DNA from: Atopobium massiliense
GTDB lineage: Bacteria > Actinomycetota > Coriobacteriia > Coriobacteriales > Atopobiaceae
NCBI GenBank assembly: GCA_900343135.1
Contig: OPYK01000004.1
Span: forward strand, 117,630-181,629
Reading direction: 5' to 3'
DNA: 64,000 nt
A program made the position numbers and the translations under genes. Within the stretch, counting starts at the first letter, position 1, and each line of letters starts with the position of its first letter. The notes under the pieces were generated by a model that saw only the letters and a program-made list of their open reading frames with translations, was not told the DNA's origin and did not search any database. Positions 33,749-41,711 of the stretch are shown one piece after another.

Positions 33749-35248
33749 TTAAACCGTTACATCAAAGCGCGTATACGACGTATCGGGCGAATCGGGTGAT
33801 GTAGGACGCGCGCGCACAATAAGCGAGTATGTGCCCGGCTGAGACGGCGTCCAGCGAACCACAGGATTACTGCTCCAATCGCGAATCACGTGATAATTTG
33901 CATCCTTAGAAAAGGATCGCGCGCTGCGTTGTGTTGGGTGCAGCACTGCTTCTTGTGCGGTGAGCTTTTTTGCAAGTACCTGCCACTCAACCTTGGAAAA
34001 CGGCGAAGCAATACTGGTAATATAGCCAGTAAACATACCGTTTTCAACCTTTTGCGCAACCCTGGTTAGAAACACACCCGGAAGCGTGTGCATCATCGTG
34101 TTCCACTCATCGTAGGTATAAAACATGCTCGCACGTGTCGCACACGCTGCATCATAATCGTCTTGTGCAACAAGCGGCAATAACAGCTGCGTTAAGCGGG
34201 TTGAACCGGTGGTACGCACATGTTCAGAGTCATAAAAATCAGTTGGTTTTGCACGATATGCAGGATCTTTTACCATGTTGCTATCCACATAAAGCGCCTG
34301 ATACGAGCGGGCAATTGCTTCGAGTTTTTTCATATGCTCAGGGTAGGCAGAACCAAATGATGCTAGCTCATATGCTTGGTGTGGCGCAATAACAACGGTA
34401 AGTTTAATGCCCTTATCGTGGCAATATGCACAAATTGCCTCATATTCACGGAGAAATTCGTCCGAAAAATCACGCATGGTGATTGGCGTTACGTTCATAT
34501 TATTTTCGGTAAGAATTTGATGTGACGAATAGTTTGCAAATCCATACCCAAAATAATGCCAATACGGATAGCGAGACGCTGCCGCGCGCGCACGGCTTTG
34601 ATGGGAGGTTATAGCCGCAATGTTGTTTGGCACATTGGGGAGCCCATCAATGTGATAGGTCCATTTAGCTAAATATTGAATAGAAGCAGGCTTAAGAATG
34701 GTATCGCTACATATAACCGACTGCCACACATCACTAAGCCAGCGCAAAGGCTGGCGCGACGCATAACTGGCAACACTAAAAAGCGAATGCACCTTGAGGT
34801 TTATATTAGGATCGGGCATAAACGTTTCGGCACGTACCCCAACTATTGCCTCGCGCACACCCTTTTCTTCATACGCTTGCTTAATACTCTCAAGACTATC
34901 ATGAAGGCTTTGATACGGAACAGACGTATTATATATCGTTTTATGGGTTTGTTTACTTAATATCGTGGGGTCGATAGCGCGCTCGGCAAACGATGAGCCG
35001 GTAATAATTGTTTGTACCTGCCTCGCTGCAACAAAGTCGTCCCAGCTAATCATTGACCACGACGAATATGGCATGATGATACGCAGCAAGCACGCGTTCA
35101 TGCAAATAACAGCTAGGAAAAAACACACAGCGCATACTGCACGTTTAAGCACACGCAGTGCAAAACACGGCGTCTGTTTGGGCGTAGGCGCAGACGTGTT
35201 GGTAGATGTAATAACGGGCGTTTCTGCAGGCGTTTTAGTAGTTTGCAT
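33749..35248 (-). CDS. SGNH-hydrolase-like membrane protein paired with MBOAT (DltD/AlgX-type role)
   Basis: A 499-residue protein with a Thr/Pro-rich N-tail, one membrane segment (ALRVLKRAVCAVCFFLAVICMNACLL), and an extracellular SGNH-type domain. The block I serine is in TIITGSSFAERAI, a block III/IV-like VIAPHQAY follows, and the catalytic Asp/His pair is in FYDSEHVRTTGSTRL (near residues 352-356). The last ~60 residues look like a β-sandwich (VVRWTPSQPGTYSLIVRAR). It overlaps the MBOAT gene by 14 bases, the pairing seen for DltB/DltD and alginate acetylation systems. It probably transfers or edits an acyl group on a surface polymer. GGGGGG is seven bases before the ATG chosen. Confidence 0.78.
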   Translation of the reverse strand: MQTTKTPAETPVITSTNTSAPTPKQTPCFALRVLKRAVCAVCFFLAVICMNACLLRIIMPYSSWSMISWDDFVAARQVQTIITGSSFAERAIDPTILSKQTHKTIYNTSVPYQSLHDSLESIKQAYEEKGVREAIVGVRAETFMPDPNINLKVHSLFSVASYASRQPLRWLSDVWQSVICSDTILKPASIQYLAKWTYHIDGLPNVPNNIAAITSHQSRARAAASRYPYWHYFGYGFANYSSHQILTENNMNVTPITMRDFSDEFLREYEAICAYCHDKGIKLTVVIAPHQAYELASFGSAYPEHMKKLEAIARSYQALYVDSNMVKDPAYRAKPTDFYDSEHVRTTGSTRLTQLLLPLVAQDDYDAACATRASMFYTYDEWNTMMHTLPGVFLTRVAQKVENGMFTGYITSIASPFSKVEWQVLAKKLTAQEAVLHPTQRSARSFSKDANYHVIRDWSSNPVVRWTPSQPGTYSLIVRARPTSPDSPDTSYTRFDVTV

Positions 35249-36812
35249 ACATAAACCCCCCTTGCGTTTTAGTAACGGCAATAGCAAGAAGCACGAGCGC
35301 GCCTAAGATAAGGTACATACCATAACGCCATATAACGTGCTTAGTGCAAATAAAAGAAGCTACATCAATGCCCCGCTCAGAGAACACACTTGTGCAAAAC
35401 ACAAGTACGCAGCCAATGCATGCAAGTGTAAATACAATCCTATTCCCATACAAAATTCTAGCGAGCTGCGAAGCAAACGCGTTAGCATTAAAAGCAAAAA
35501 CCGTGCGAGTAAGCGCAGCTATACTCAAATTAGGGTCGACAATTCTATCAAAGTACCAACCAATATTCACTACAATAAAGGTACGCACGATGCTAAACAC
35601 GTAATAGCTGCGGCTTTTAAGGTTAATGTGCAGAGCCGATGCCAGCATTTCACAATACGGACGGAGCATATCGGAAAGCGCAATTACAACACCGTTATAA
35701 AGCCCCCACCACACAAAGTGAATTTCTGGTCCATGCCATATACCCACGAGCAAAAACACCACAACGTTGGCAATACCTGCAGGTACCGTGCGACCAAGAT
35801 GCGTTGTGGTATGGCGATGCACAAACTTACCCAGCCGCTTCATGCAGTTTGTAAGTGCAAATGGGTAAAAAATGTAATCTTTCATCCATAAGCCAAGCGA
35901 AATGTGCCAGCGGCGCCAAAAATCGGCAAGCGACACCGAAAAATAGGGCTGGCGAAAGTTTGGTTGCATGGTAATACCCAGCATCTGCGATGATGCCCGC
36001 ACCATATCGATACCACCCGAAAAGTCGCCATACTGCTGAGCTGAATAGAGCAAAATGCCAAACGCAACAACCGACCCAGCATAGGTTGACGGGTTGGCGT
36101 CGAGAATAGTTGCAATAATACCAACGAGGCAATCGGCAATAACGTATTTTTTGAGTAAGCCATACATAAACAGCAGCGACGCAGGTGCAAAATGCGTATC
36201 GCTTGCCTTGTGATAGGCAAATAACTGCGGAGCCATAGCATCGTAGCGGTTAATTGGTCCTTGCACAAGCTGCGGAAAATAAGTGAGGTAGCAGGCATAC
36301 TTTGCTATATTATGCTCAGGTGTGTATTTTTGGTTGTACACATCAATAACATACGAAAGCGCAGAAAACGTATAAAACGAAATGCCGAGTGGCAAAAGCA
36401 GCCCCAAACTGTGCGGGCTTTTTTCGAACGAAAGATAATAGGCAAGCGTGTTCCAATATTTGAGGTAACACAGCGTGGCAATCATGCATGCAATGGCAAC
36501 ACATAACACAACGCGTTTGCGCAGGTTGCGGCTTTGTTTGTACGCCTTTTTTTCGCTGCGGTTGGTAAGCGTTTTTACATGCGCATGTGTAGCTGCGTCG
36601 ATGCATTCAAGCACACGGGCGGCAGCGTAGCTAATAATCATCGTTGCTACAACATAACCAAGCGTAGAAATGCTACCAATTAATGCATAAAATATGAGTG
36701 AGAATACAAGGATAACAATCCACTGTCCGCGTTTAAACAGCCGACCCGCTGCATAATATACGCAAACCAGTGCAAGCATAAACAGTATGTATGCAATAGA
36801 AAGAAAGTTCAC
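35235..36812 (-). CDS. MBOAT-family membrane O-acyltransferase (DltB/AlgI-like)
   Basis: A 525-residue polytopic membrane protein with about 10-11 hydrophobic segments. MBOAT signatures are GISFYTFSALSYVIDVY, YLTYFPQLVQGPI, QQYGDFSGGIDMVRASSQMLG, DFWRRWHISLGLWMKDYIFYP and the catalytic-histidine block LVGIWHGPEIHFVWWGLYNG. The family passes an acyl group from an intracellular donor to an extracytoplasmic polymer; DltB uses D-alanyl carrier, AlgI/PatA acetyl. Start is a GTG with GAGGA about nine bases upstream. With the SGNH gene it sits between tgt and secD, where yajC would be expected. Donor and acceptor cannot be read from sequence. Confidence 0.88.
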   Translation of the reverse strand: MNFLSIAYILFMLALVCVYYAAGRLFKRGQWIVILVFSLIFYALIGSISTLGYVVATMIISYAAARVLECIDAATHAHVKTLTNRSEKKAYKQSRNLRKRVVLCVAIACMIATLCYLKYWNTLAYYLSFEKSPHSLGLLLPLGISFYTFSALSYVIDVYNQKYTPEHNIAKYACYLTYFPQLVQGPINRYDAMAPQLFAYHKASDTHFAPASLLFMYGLLKKYVIADCLVGIIATILDANPSTYAGSVVAFGILLYSAQQYGDFSGGIDMVRASSQMLGITMQPNFRQPYFSVSLADFWRRWHISLGLWMKDYIFYPFALTNCMKRLGKFVHRHTTTHLGRTVPAGIANVVVFLLVGIWHGPEIHFVWWGLYNGVVIALSDMLRPYCEMLASALHINLKSRSYYVFSIVRTFIVVNIGWYFDRIVDPNLSIAALTRTVFAFNANAFASQLARILYGNRIVFTLACIGCVLVFCTSVFSERGIDVASFICTKHVIWRYGMYLILGALVLLAIAVTKTQGGFMYANY

Positions 36813-37042
36813 CTAAAGCCATCCTCACACCACATGATGGTGCACGAACATTCGCGCACGGTTTTATGTATCGATGTTGTAGCGTACACCACATATACGT
36901 GCAGTAAAAGCGCCAATACGTAAAGCAGCGAATTTACGCAGAAAGAGTTAAATATTTTCACAGCTTACACACCTGCTGCCCACAAACATCAATATGAGCT
37001 GATAGCAGCCCATTTATGGGGAGCTCACGCGTGCAAACAACG

Positions 37043-38314
37043 CTACACGCGATTGTCGGCGCCCGCGCTCGCGTTCATGTGGTAGTGCTTAAGTCGCAGG
37101 TCATCAGCGGTATGCGTGGCATTCCAATCGTCTAAAAATGCTTTATAACTGCCGTCGATAATAGCTTGGCGCGCATGCTGCATGGTTTCGAGCAAAAAGT
37201 AAATGTTATGCATTGACAGCAAAATGGAACCTAACATTTCGTGCTGACGGACCAAATGACCAATGTAGCTGCGGGTATAGCACTCCGTACACACCGGACA
37301 GCTGCAGCGCTCATCAAGCGGGATATCGGCAGTAATGTGCTCGGCATTTTTAAGATTAAGGCGTCCTTCGTGCGAAAATGCAGTACCCATCCGCGCGGTA
37401 CGTGTTGGCAACACGCAGTCAAACATGTCAACCCCAACACCCACGGCACGCACAAGCGTGGTTGGATTGCCCACGCCCATCAGGTAACGCGGCTTGTTTT
37501 TTGGCATATAATCGCTGCACAAAGGTGCAAGCGATTCGAACATGGTGGCATGATCCTCGCCCACCGAGTAGCCGCCAATGCCATACCCAATAAAATCGGC
37601 AATTTGCTCAAGCTGCTGAATGCTTTTAATGCGCAAATCGAGATGCATACCTCCTTGCACAATACCAAATAACGCCTGGTCAGGCTTGGTGTGAGCCTTC
37701 CAGCAACGCTCTGCCCATGCACTCGAAAGATTAACAGCACGCTCAACATACGATTTTTCGGCCGGATAACCCGGGCATTGATCGAGCTGCATAACAATAT
37801 CGGCACCGAGCTTTTGAGCAATCTCCATGTTCGATTCGGGCGTCCAGTACACGTAGCTGCCGTCGTAATCAACCGCCTTAAAACGCACGCCATCACGGGA
37901 AAGTTTTACAAATTCGCCATGACTAAACACCTGAAAGCCGCCAGAATCGGTAAGGATTGGCTTGTGCCAATGCATAAACTTGTGAAGACCGCCCATCTTT
38001 GCAATTAAATCGGCACCAGGGCGCATCGATAGATGATAGGTGTTTGCCAAAATAATTTTTGCGCCAAGCTCATCAACAATTGAGGGAAGCAAGCCTTTTA
38101 CCGTTGCTTTTGTACCCACCGGCATAAAAATTGGCGTGGGAATATCACCGTGCGGCGTGTGAAGTATACCGGCACGCGCCTGCGTATTTGGATCGGTAGC
38201 AATAACTTCATAGCTAAAGGAAGACGAAGGCGCAACGGTGGATGCGCGACCCGCAGCGCCTGCAGCGCCTGCAGCGGCAGAAGAAGAAAAAGCGGTGGTA
38301 GAAGTAGTAGTCAT
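37043..38314 (-). CDS. tgt: tRNA-guanine transglycosylase
   Basis: Tgt exchanges guanine-34 of GUN tRNAs for preQ1 in queuosine synthesis. The 423 residues include an Ala/Ser-rich head of about 35, then TPHGDIPTPIFMPVGTKATVKGL, LTDSGGFQVFS with a catalytic aspartate, LDQCP, GIVQGG, GGYSVGE, MGVGNP and VDMFDCVLPTRTARMG with the nucleophile aspartate, and the zinc site CSCPVCTECYTRSYIGHL. AAGGG precedes the ATG. The next enzyme of the pathway, QueA, is encoded 2 kb upstream on the same strand. No preQ1 synthesis gene is in the window. Confidence 0.96.
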   Translation of the reverse strand: MTTTSTTAFSSSAAAGAAGAAGRASTVAPSSSFSYEVIATDPNTQARAGILHTPHGDIPTPIFMPVGTKATVKGLLPSIVDELGAKIILANTYHLSMRPGADLIAKMGGLHKFMHWHKPILTDSGGFQVFSHGEFVKLSRDGVRFKAVDYDGSYVYWTPESNMEIAQKLGADIVMQLDQCPGYPAEKSYVERAVNLSSAWAERCWKAHTKPDQALFGIVQGGMHLDLRIKSIQQLEQIADFIGYGIGGYSVGEDHATMFESLAPLCSDYMPKNKPRYLMGVGNPTTLVRAVGVGVDMFDCVLPTRTARMGTAFSHEGRLNLKNAEHITADIPLDERCSCPVCTECYTRSYIGHLVRQHEMLGSILLSMHNIYFLLETMQHARQAIIDGSYKAFLDDWNATHTADDLRLKHYHMNASAGADNRV

Positions 38315-38447
38315 GCATATCCCTTACGATTAGTACACTACAATTGGCAAGATGAGTGAGGTTGGAAAGAGTGGTGAGACGAGCGAGATGCGGAAGCGAT
38401 GATGCGCGCCGCTCTGCACACGCTCATGCGAGCGGTGCGCGATACAC

Positions 38448-38486
38448 AAAAACCCCGTGTTACCTCAACGGTACATACGGGGTTTT
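38448..38486 (-). terminator. Terminator of ptsH
   Basis: Arms AAAACCCCGT and ACGGGGTTTT pair around an 18-base loop, with T runs available on both strands. It lies 20-60 bases past the ptsH stop codon. Confidence 0.85.
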
Positions 38487-38506
38487 GCAAAACATGTACG
38501 AGTATG

Positions 38507-38788
38507 TTACTCGCTAAAGAGCAATTCGCTACCGTCTTTAATCTCAAGAAGTGCTTTAAGAGCTTCTTGCTCGTCAGCACCATCGCAGCTAATTTCTACT
38601 TTAGTGCCTGTACCCAAACCAGCAGCCAAAATCATCATGATAGATTTTGCGTTAACGGGATCGGTGCCCTTGTCAACATTTGCAATTTTAACGTCGCACG
38701 AAAAACCCTTGGCAACTTGAACAAATTGTGAAGCTGGACGAGCGTGAAGACCTGTGGCGCTTGCAATAGTAACTTGCTTTGAAAGCAT
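38507..38788 (-). CDS. ptsH: HPr phosphocarrier protein
   Basis: HPr carries phosphate from enzyme I to the EIIA proteins of the PTS. The 93-residue protein has the active histidine H15 in ATGLHARPASQF and a regulatory serine (S49) in NAKSIMMILAAGLGTG, equivalent to Ser46 of Firmicutes HPr, so HPr-kinase control is possible if that enzyme exists. AAAGGAG precedes the ATG. It is monocistronic with its own terminator; enzyme I is not adjacent. It may phosphorylate the EIIA encoded near 8.7 kb. Confidence 0.96.
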   Translation of the reverse strand: MLSKQVTIASATGLHARPASQFVQVAKGFSCDVKIANVDKGTDPVNAKSIMMILAAGLGTGTKVEISCDGADEQEALKALLEIKDGSELLFSE

Positions 38789-38942
38789 GACGCACTCCTT
38801 TTTACGTATAAGAGAATGAACCTCTTGTAATTAGGTATTATTAGAACTAACTTATACTATCAAACATTATTTAGCTTTGCGAAGTAAAAATCATGAATTT
38901 GGTGTACCGTTTATAGAAGCACCAAACCAGTTAGGAGCAGCC

Positions 38943-40277
38943 ATGTCAACGTTGCCGCATACTTCACACACCACCACGCAAACGCAGACTCATGATGAGC
39001 ATGATGCAGAAACCGCTCACAAGTCTCTGAGAAAATCGTTAAATGCGCAGCTACCCGATATAGCAAGCGAGAAAACCGATGCTGCTGCAGGCGCGCTTAG
39101 CCAGGGTGCGCAGAAGGTTATGCGTCATGCAAACCACGCAGCGAAGGCAACCGGCAACTCGTTTTTGGCAGGCATGCGCGCGTTTAAAGCAGTGTACAAA
39201 GCAAAAAAACTAGCACAAGATGCACAAAATCAACTTAAAGAACTTCAAACACAACTTAAAACAAGCACCGACAGTTATGAGCGGCGTGTGTACATAGAAC
39301 AGCATTACACACAGCTGGTAGATGAGTACACGCAAACAAAGGAGCACGAGCAAACAGCGCTTGCAAGTGCGCAAGAAAAACGCAACCTAATGCAAGAAAA
39401 GTGCACGCAAAGTCAAGATGCCCTGCAAGCCATGAAAGCAAAACATAAAGAGGAACTTTTTCCCTTTCGTGAGCTTATGGAAAACACAAAAGGAAGAGGC
39501 GACGATGCGGCAAAAGCACTGGCAGACGCGCGGCGCCTACTCAAAACAAATGAGCAGCTCTTAGCAGCCGCAACCAAACGCCGCGATCAGCGTATTGCTG
39601 CCGCGCAGCAATCACTCGACAGCGCTCAAGAGCGCCTGCAGCGCATTCGTGCAGGTATTGACCAGCTCAATGCCGATCCGTCTTGTAATCTTTCGGTAAA
39701 AACACAAATGCAAAGCGAAGCGGTGGTAGAGAAGGCGCACCTCGATAAGGCAAAAATTGACTTAACGCGCATTACAAGCGCAGCGCAAGAAGACATATCC
39801 TCAGCATCTGCCCTGGTAGAAAGCTCAAAAAAAGGCGTAGAAGTTGCCGAGGTGCAAGCACGCGCACTTAAACAAAAAGCCGATGCACACAGAAGCGAGT
39901 ATGAGCGCCTGTATAAAGAGCGCTACGACAAAGAGCAGGCATTGCAAGCAGAAATTACCGCCATGCAAACCACGCTCGAGGCGCTTGATAACGACATAAC
40001 GAAGGCAACACAAACAATTGCGCAGCAAGAAAAAAAGCTCGACGAAGCACACGACGTGCATGCCACGCCCGAGCTTACAAAAAACTTGCACGCGCAAATT
40101 CAGCAAGAAACGCAGCTCGTAGCAGGTGCGAAGGCACGTGCCGAAAAGCTCGAACGTCGCGCGCAAGCAATTGTTCAGCATACGCGCAGGTACCGCCTGA
40201 TATCCGTACTGTGCATTATTGTGGCAGTGCTTATTGTTATAGGCATTGTGTGGCTTATACGCACGGTAATGCACTAA
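38943..40277 (+). CDS. Tail-anchored coiled-coil protein of unknown function
   Basis: I do not recognise a family. The 444-residue protein begins with a Thr/His-rich stretch, then long charged heptad-like helices from about residue 75 to 415, full of Lys, Gln, Glu and Ala (for example KKLAQDAQNQLKELQTQLKT and ERLQRIRAGIDQLNADPS). It ends in one hydrophobic segment (LISVLCIIVAVLIVIGIVWLI), which predicts a membrane-tethered rod in the cytoplasm. GGAG is five bases before the ATG. It runs opposite to its neighbours ptsH and queA, breaking the tRNA-modification cluster. A structural, chromosome-linked or stress role is possible, none supported. Confidence 0.75.
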   Translation: MSTLPHTSHTTTQTQTHDEHDAETAHKSLRKSLNAQLPDIASEKTDAAAGALSQGAQKVMRHANHAAKATGNSFLAGMRAFKAVYKAKKLAQDAQNQLKELQTQLKTSTDSYERRVYIEQHYTQLVDEYTQTKEHEQTALASAQEKRNLMQEKCTQSQDALQAMKAKHKEELFPFRELMENTKGRGDDAAKALADARRLLKTNEQLLAAATKRRDQRIAAAQQSLDSAQERLQRIRAGIDQLNADPSCNLSVKTQMQSEAVVEKAHLDKAKIDLTRITSAAQEDISSASALVESSKKGVEVAEVQARALKQKADAHRSEYERLYKERYDKEQALQAEITAMQTTLEALDNDITKATQTIAQQEKKLDEAHDVHATPELTKNLHAQIQQETQLVAGAKARAEKLERRAQAIVQHTRRYRLISVLCIIVAVLIVIGIVWLIRTVMH

Positions 40278-40305
40278 TACGCGGACGGCGCGCCTACAGC
40301 CCAAC

Positions 40306-40341
40306 AGTACCTATAGTACCTATAGTACCTATAGTACCTAA
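40306..40341. repeat. Nine-base tandem repeat between convergent genes
   Basis: Four head-to-tail copies of AGTACCTAT (the last ending in A) lie between the 3' ends of the coiled-coil gene and queA. The next bases (ACCTACAGC, ACCTAAAGC) look like decayed further copies. Confidence 0.85.
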
Positions 40342-40362
40342 AGAACCTACAGCTTACAGCAC

Positions 40363-41526
40363 CTAAAGCATAATCATGGCGTCGCCAAACGACAAAAAGC
40401 GATAGTTGTGCTCAATGGCCTTTGCGTACGCATCCATAATTTGATCGCGCGATGCAAACGACGATACCATCATCATAAGCGTTGAGCGCGGTACATGAAA
40501 ATTAGTAACCATGCAGTCTACAACATGCCAGGTATATCCAGGCATAATGTATAAACTTGTTGTTGCATTGGCGCGCGCAACAATGTCACCATGCCCACAT
40601 ACAGCCGCAGCATCAGGACAGGTTTCAAAGCGCTGTGCGCACACTGGTGGCGCAGCACACGCGCAGGTAGTGTCAAACGCACTTTCAAGCGACCGCACCG
40701 ACGTAGTGCCAATGGCAATAACGCGTTTACCTGCAGCTTTAGTGGCATGAACAGCATCTACAACATCTTGCGGCACGTGATAGCGCTCGGTGTGCATTTC
40801 GTGCTGGGTGGGATCGTCCTCTTCTACCAGGCGAAACGTGTCAATGCCCACCTCAAGTTCAACCGTTTTCCACTGCACGCCTTTTTGTTTAATACGCTCG
40901 ATAAGCTCATTGGTAAAATGCAGCCCGGCTGTAGGAGATGCCGCCGAATGCTCTTCGTGCATAGAATACACCGTTTGATACTTTTCGGGATCGCCCTCAT
41001 AGCGCGTAATGTATGGCGGCAGGGGCACATGACCTGCCTTGTGGATGGCGCTATCCAGCGAAAGTCCTGTTGCAGGGGTAAATTTAACAAGCCTGCCACC
41101 ACGGTTTTCTTCGATAAAATCGAGCATGCGCGCAGTTAACACCACAGGAGCCGAATCGGGTGCGTGAAGGCCGCCTTCGCGATACTCAAGACGCACGCCC
41201 GGCTTCATACGACGCCCCGGATTTACCAAGCACTCCCAAATGCTACCCATCGGATCTAAATCTTCGCGACGGCGCAACAGCAGCGTTTCGCAGGTAATGC
41301 CCGACGGTTTCTTTTTTCCAATAAGACGCGCAGGTAGCACCCGTGTTTTATTGGCAACAATTAAATCGCCTTCGTTAACATAGTCGATAATGTCAAAAAA
41401 ATGTTTATGCTCGATAGCGCCCGTATCTCGGTGTAACACGAGCAATTTGCACGAATCGCGCGGTGTTACGGGTGCTTGTGCAATATGGTCTTCGGGTAGT
41501 TCGTAATCAAAATCGTCAGTGCGCAC
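40363..41526 (-). CDS. queA: S-adenosylmethionine:tRNA ribosyltransferase-isomerase
   Basis: QueA builds epoxyqueuosine on preQ1-modified tRNA using the ribosyl part of SAM. The family blocks are present: MRTDDFDYELPEDHIAQAP, GDLIVANKTRVLPARL, SAASPTAGLHFTNELIERIK, VGIDTFRLV, HTERYHVP, AIGTTSVRSLES, TNFHVPRSTLMMMVSSFA and YRFLSFGDAMIM. I chose a GTG start eight bases after AGGAG, giving 387 residues. Between SLES and the next block there is an unusual insertion of about 30 residues with five cysteines (TCACAAPPVC, CPDAAAVCG). Tgt acts before it and is encoded nearby. Confidence 0.94.
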   Translation of the reverse strand: MRTDDFDYELPEDHIAQAPVTPRDSCKLLVLHRDTGAIEHKHFFDIIDYVNEGDLIVANKTRVLPARLIGKKKPSGITCETLLLRRREDLDPMGSIWECLVNPGRRMKPGVRLEYREGGLHAPDSAPVVLTARMLDFIEENRGGRLVKFTPATGLSLDSAIHKAGHVPLPPYITRYEGDPEKYQTVYSMHEEHSAASPTAGLHFTNELIERIKQKGVQWKTVELEVGIDTFRLVEEDDPTQHEMHTERYHVPQDVVDAVHATKAAGKRVIAIGTTSVRSLESAFDTTCACAAPPVCAQRFETCPDAAAVCGHGDIVARANATTSLYIMPGYTWHVVDCMVTNFHVPRSTLMMMVSSFASRDQIMDAYAKAIEHNYRFLSFGDAMIML

Positions 41527-41571
41527 GACCACATCTCCTGGTAATTGTGGAATAATAAACAACAAGTTTTT

Positions 41572-41600
41572 TTGAATTCTGCATTCACATACAATATATG
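41572..41600 (+). promoter_or_regulatory. Possible promoter of the MetRS-like gene
   Basis: TTGAAT and TATATG are separated by 17 bases, about 110 bases upstream of the start codon. Between it and the gene lies GTACGTACACGTAC, an inverted repeat. By eye only. Confidence 0.35.
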
Positions 41601-41711
41601 CAGGCTGAACTCATGCAAAGTACGTACACGTACCATTCGTATGCATTTTTGTACATACAACGTACTCATTACACGTACTTATGCATCATACTACAGATGA
41701 GGAATTTCTTT

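Noticed and set aside
38943..40277. Coiled-coil gene considered as a phage tape-measure or prophage remnant
   Set aside because: No other phage gene, integrase or attachment site is near, and the single C-terminal membrane anchor does not fit.
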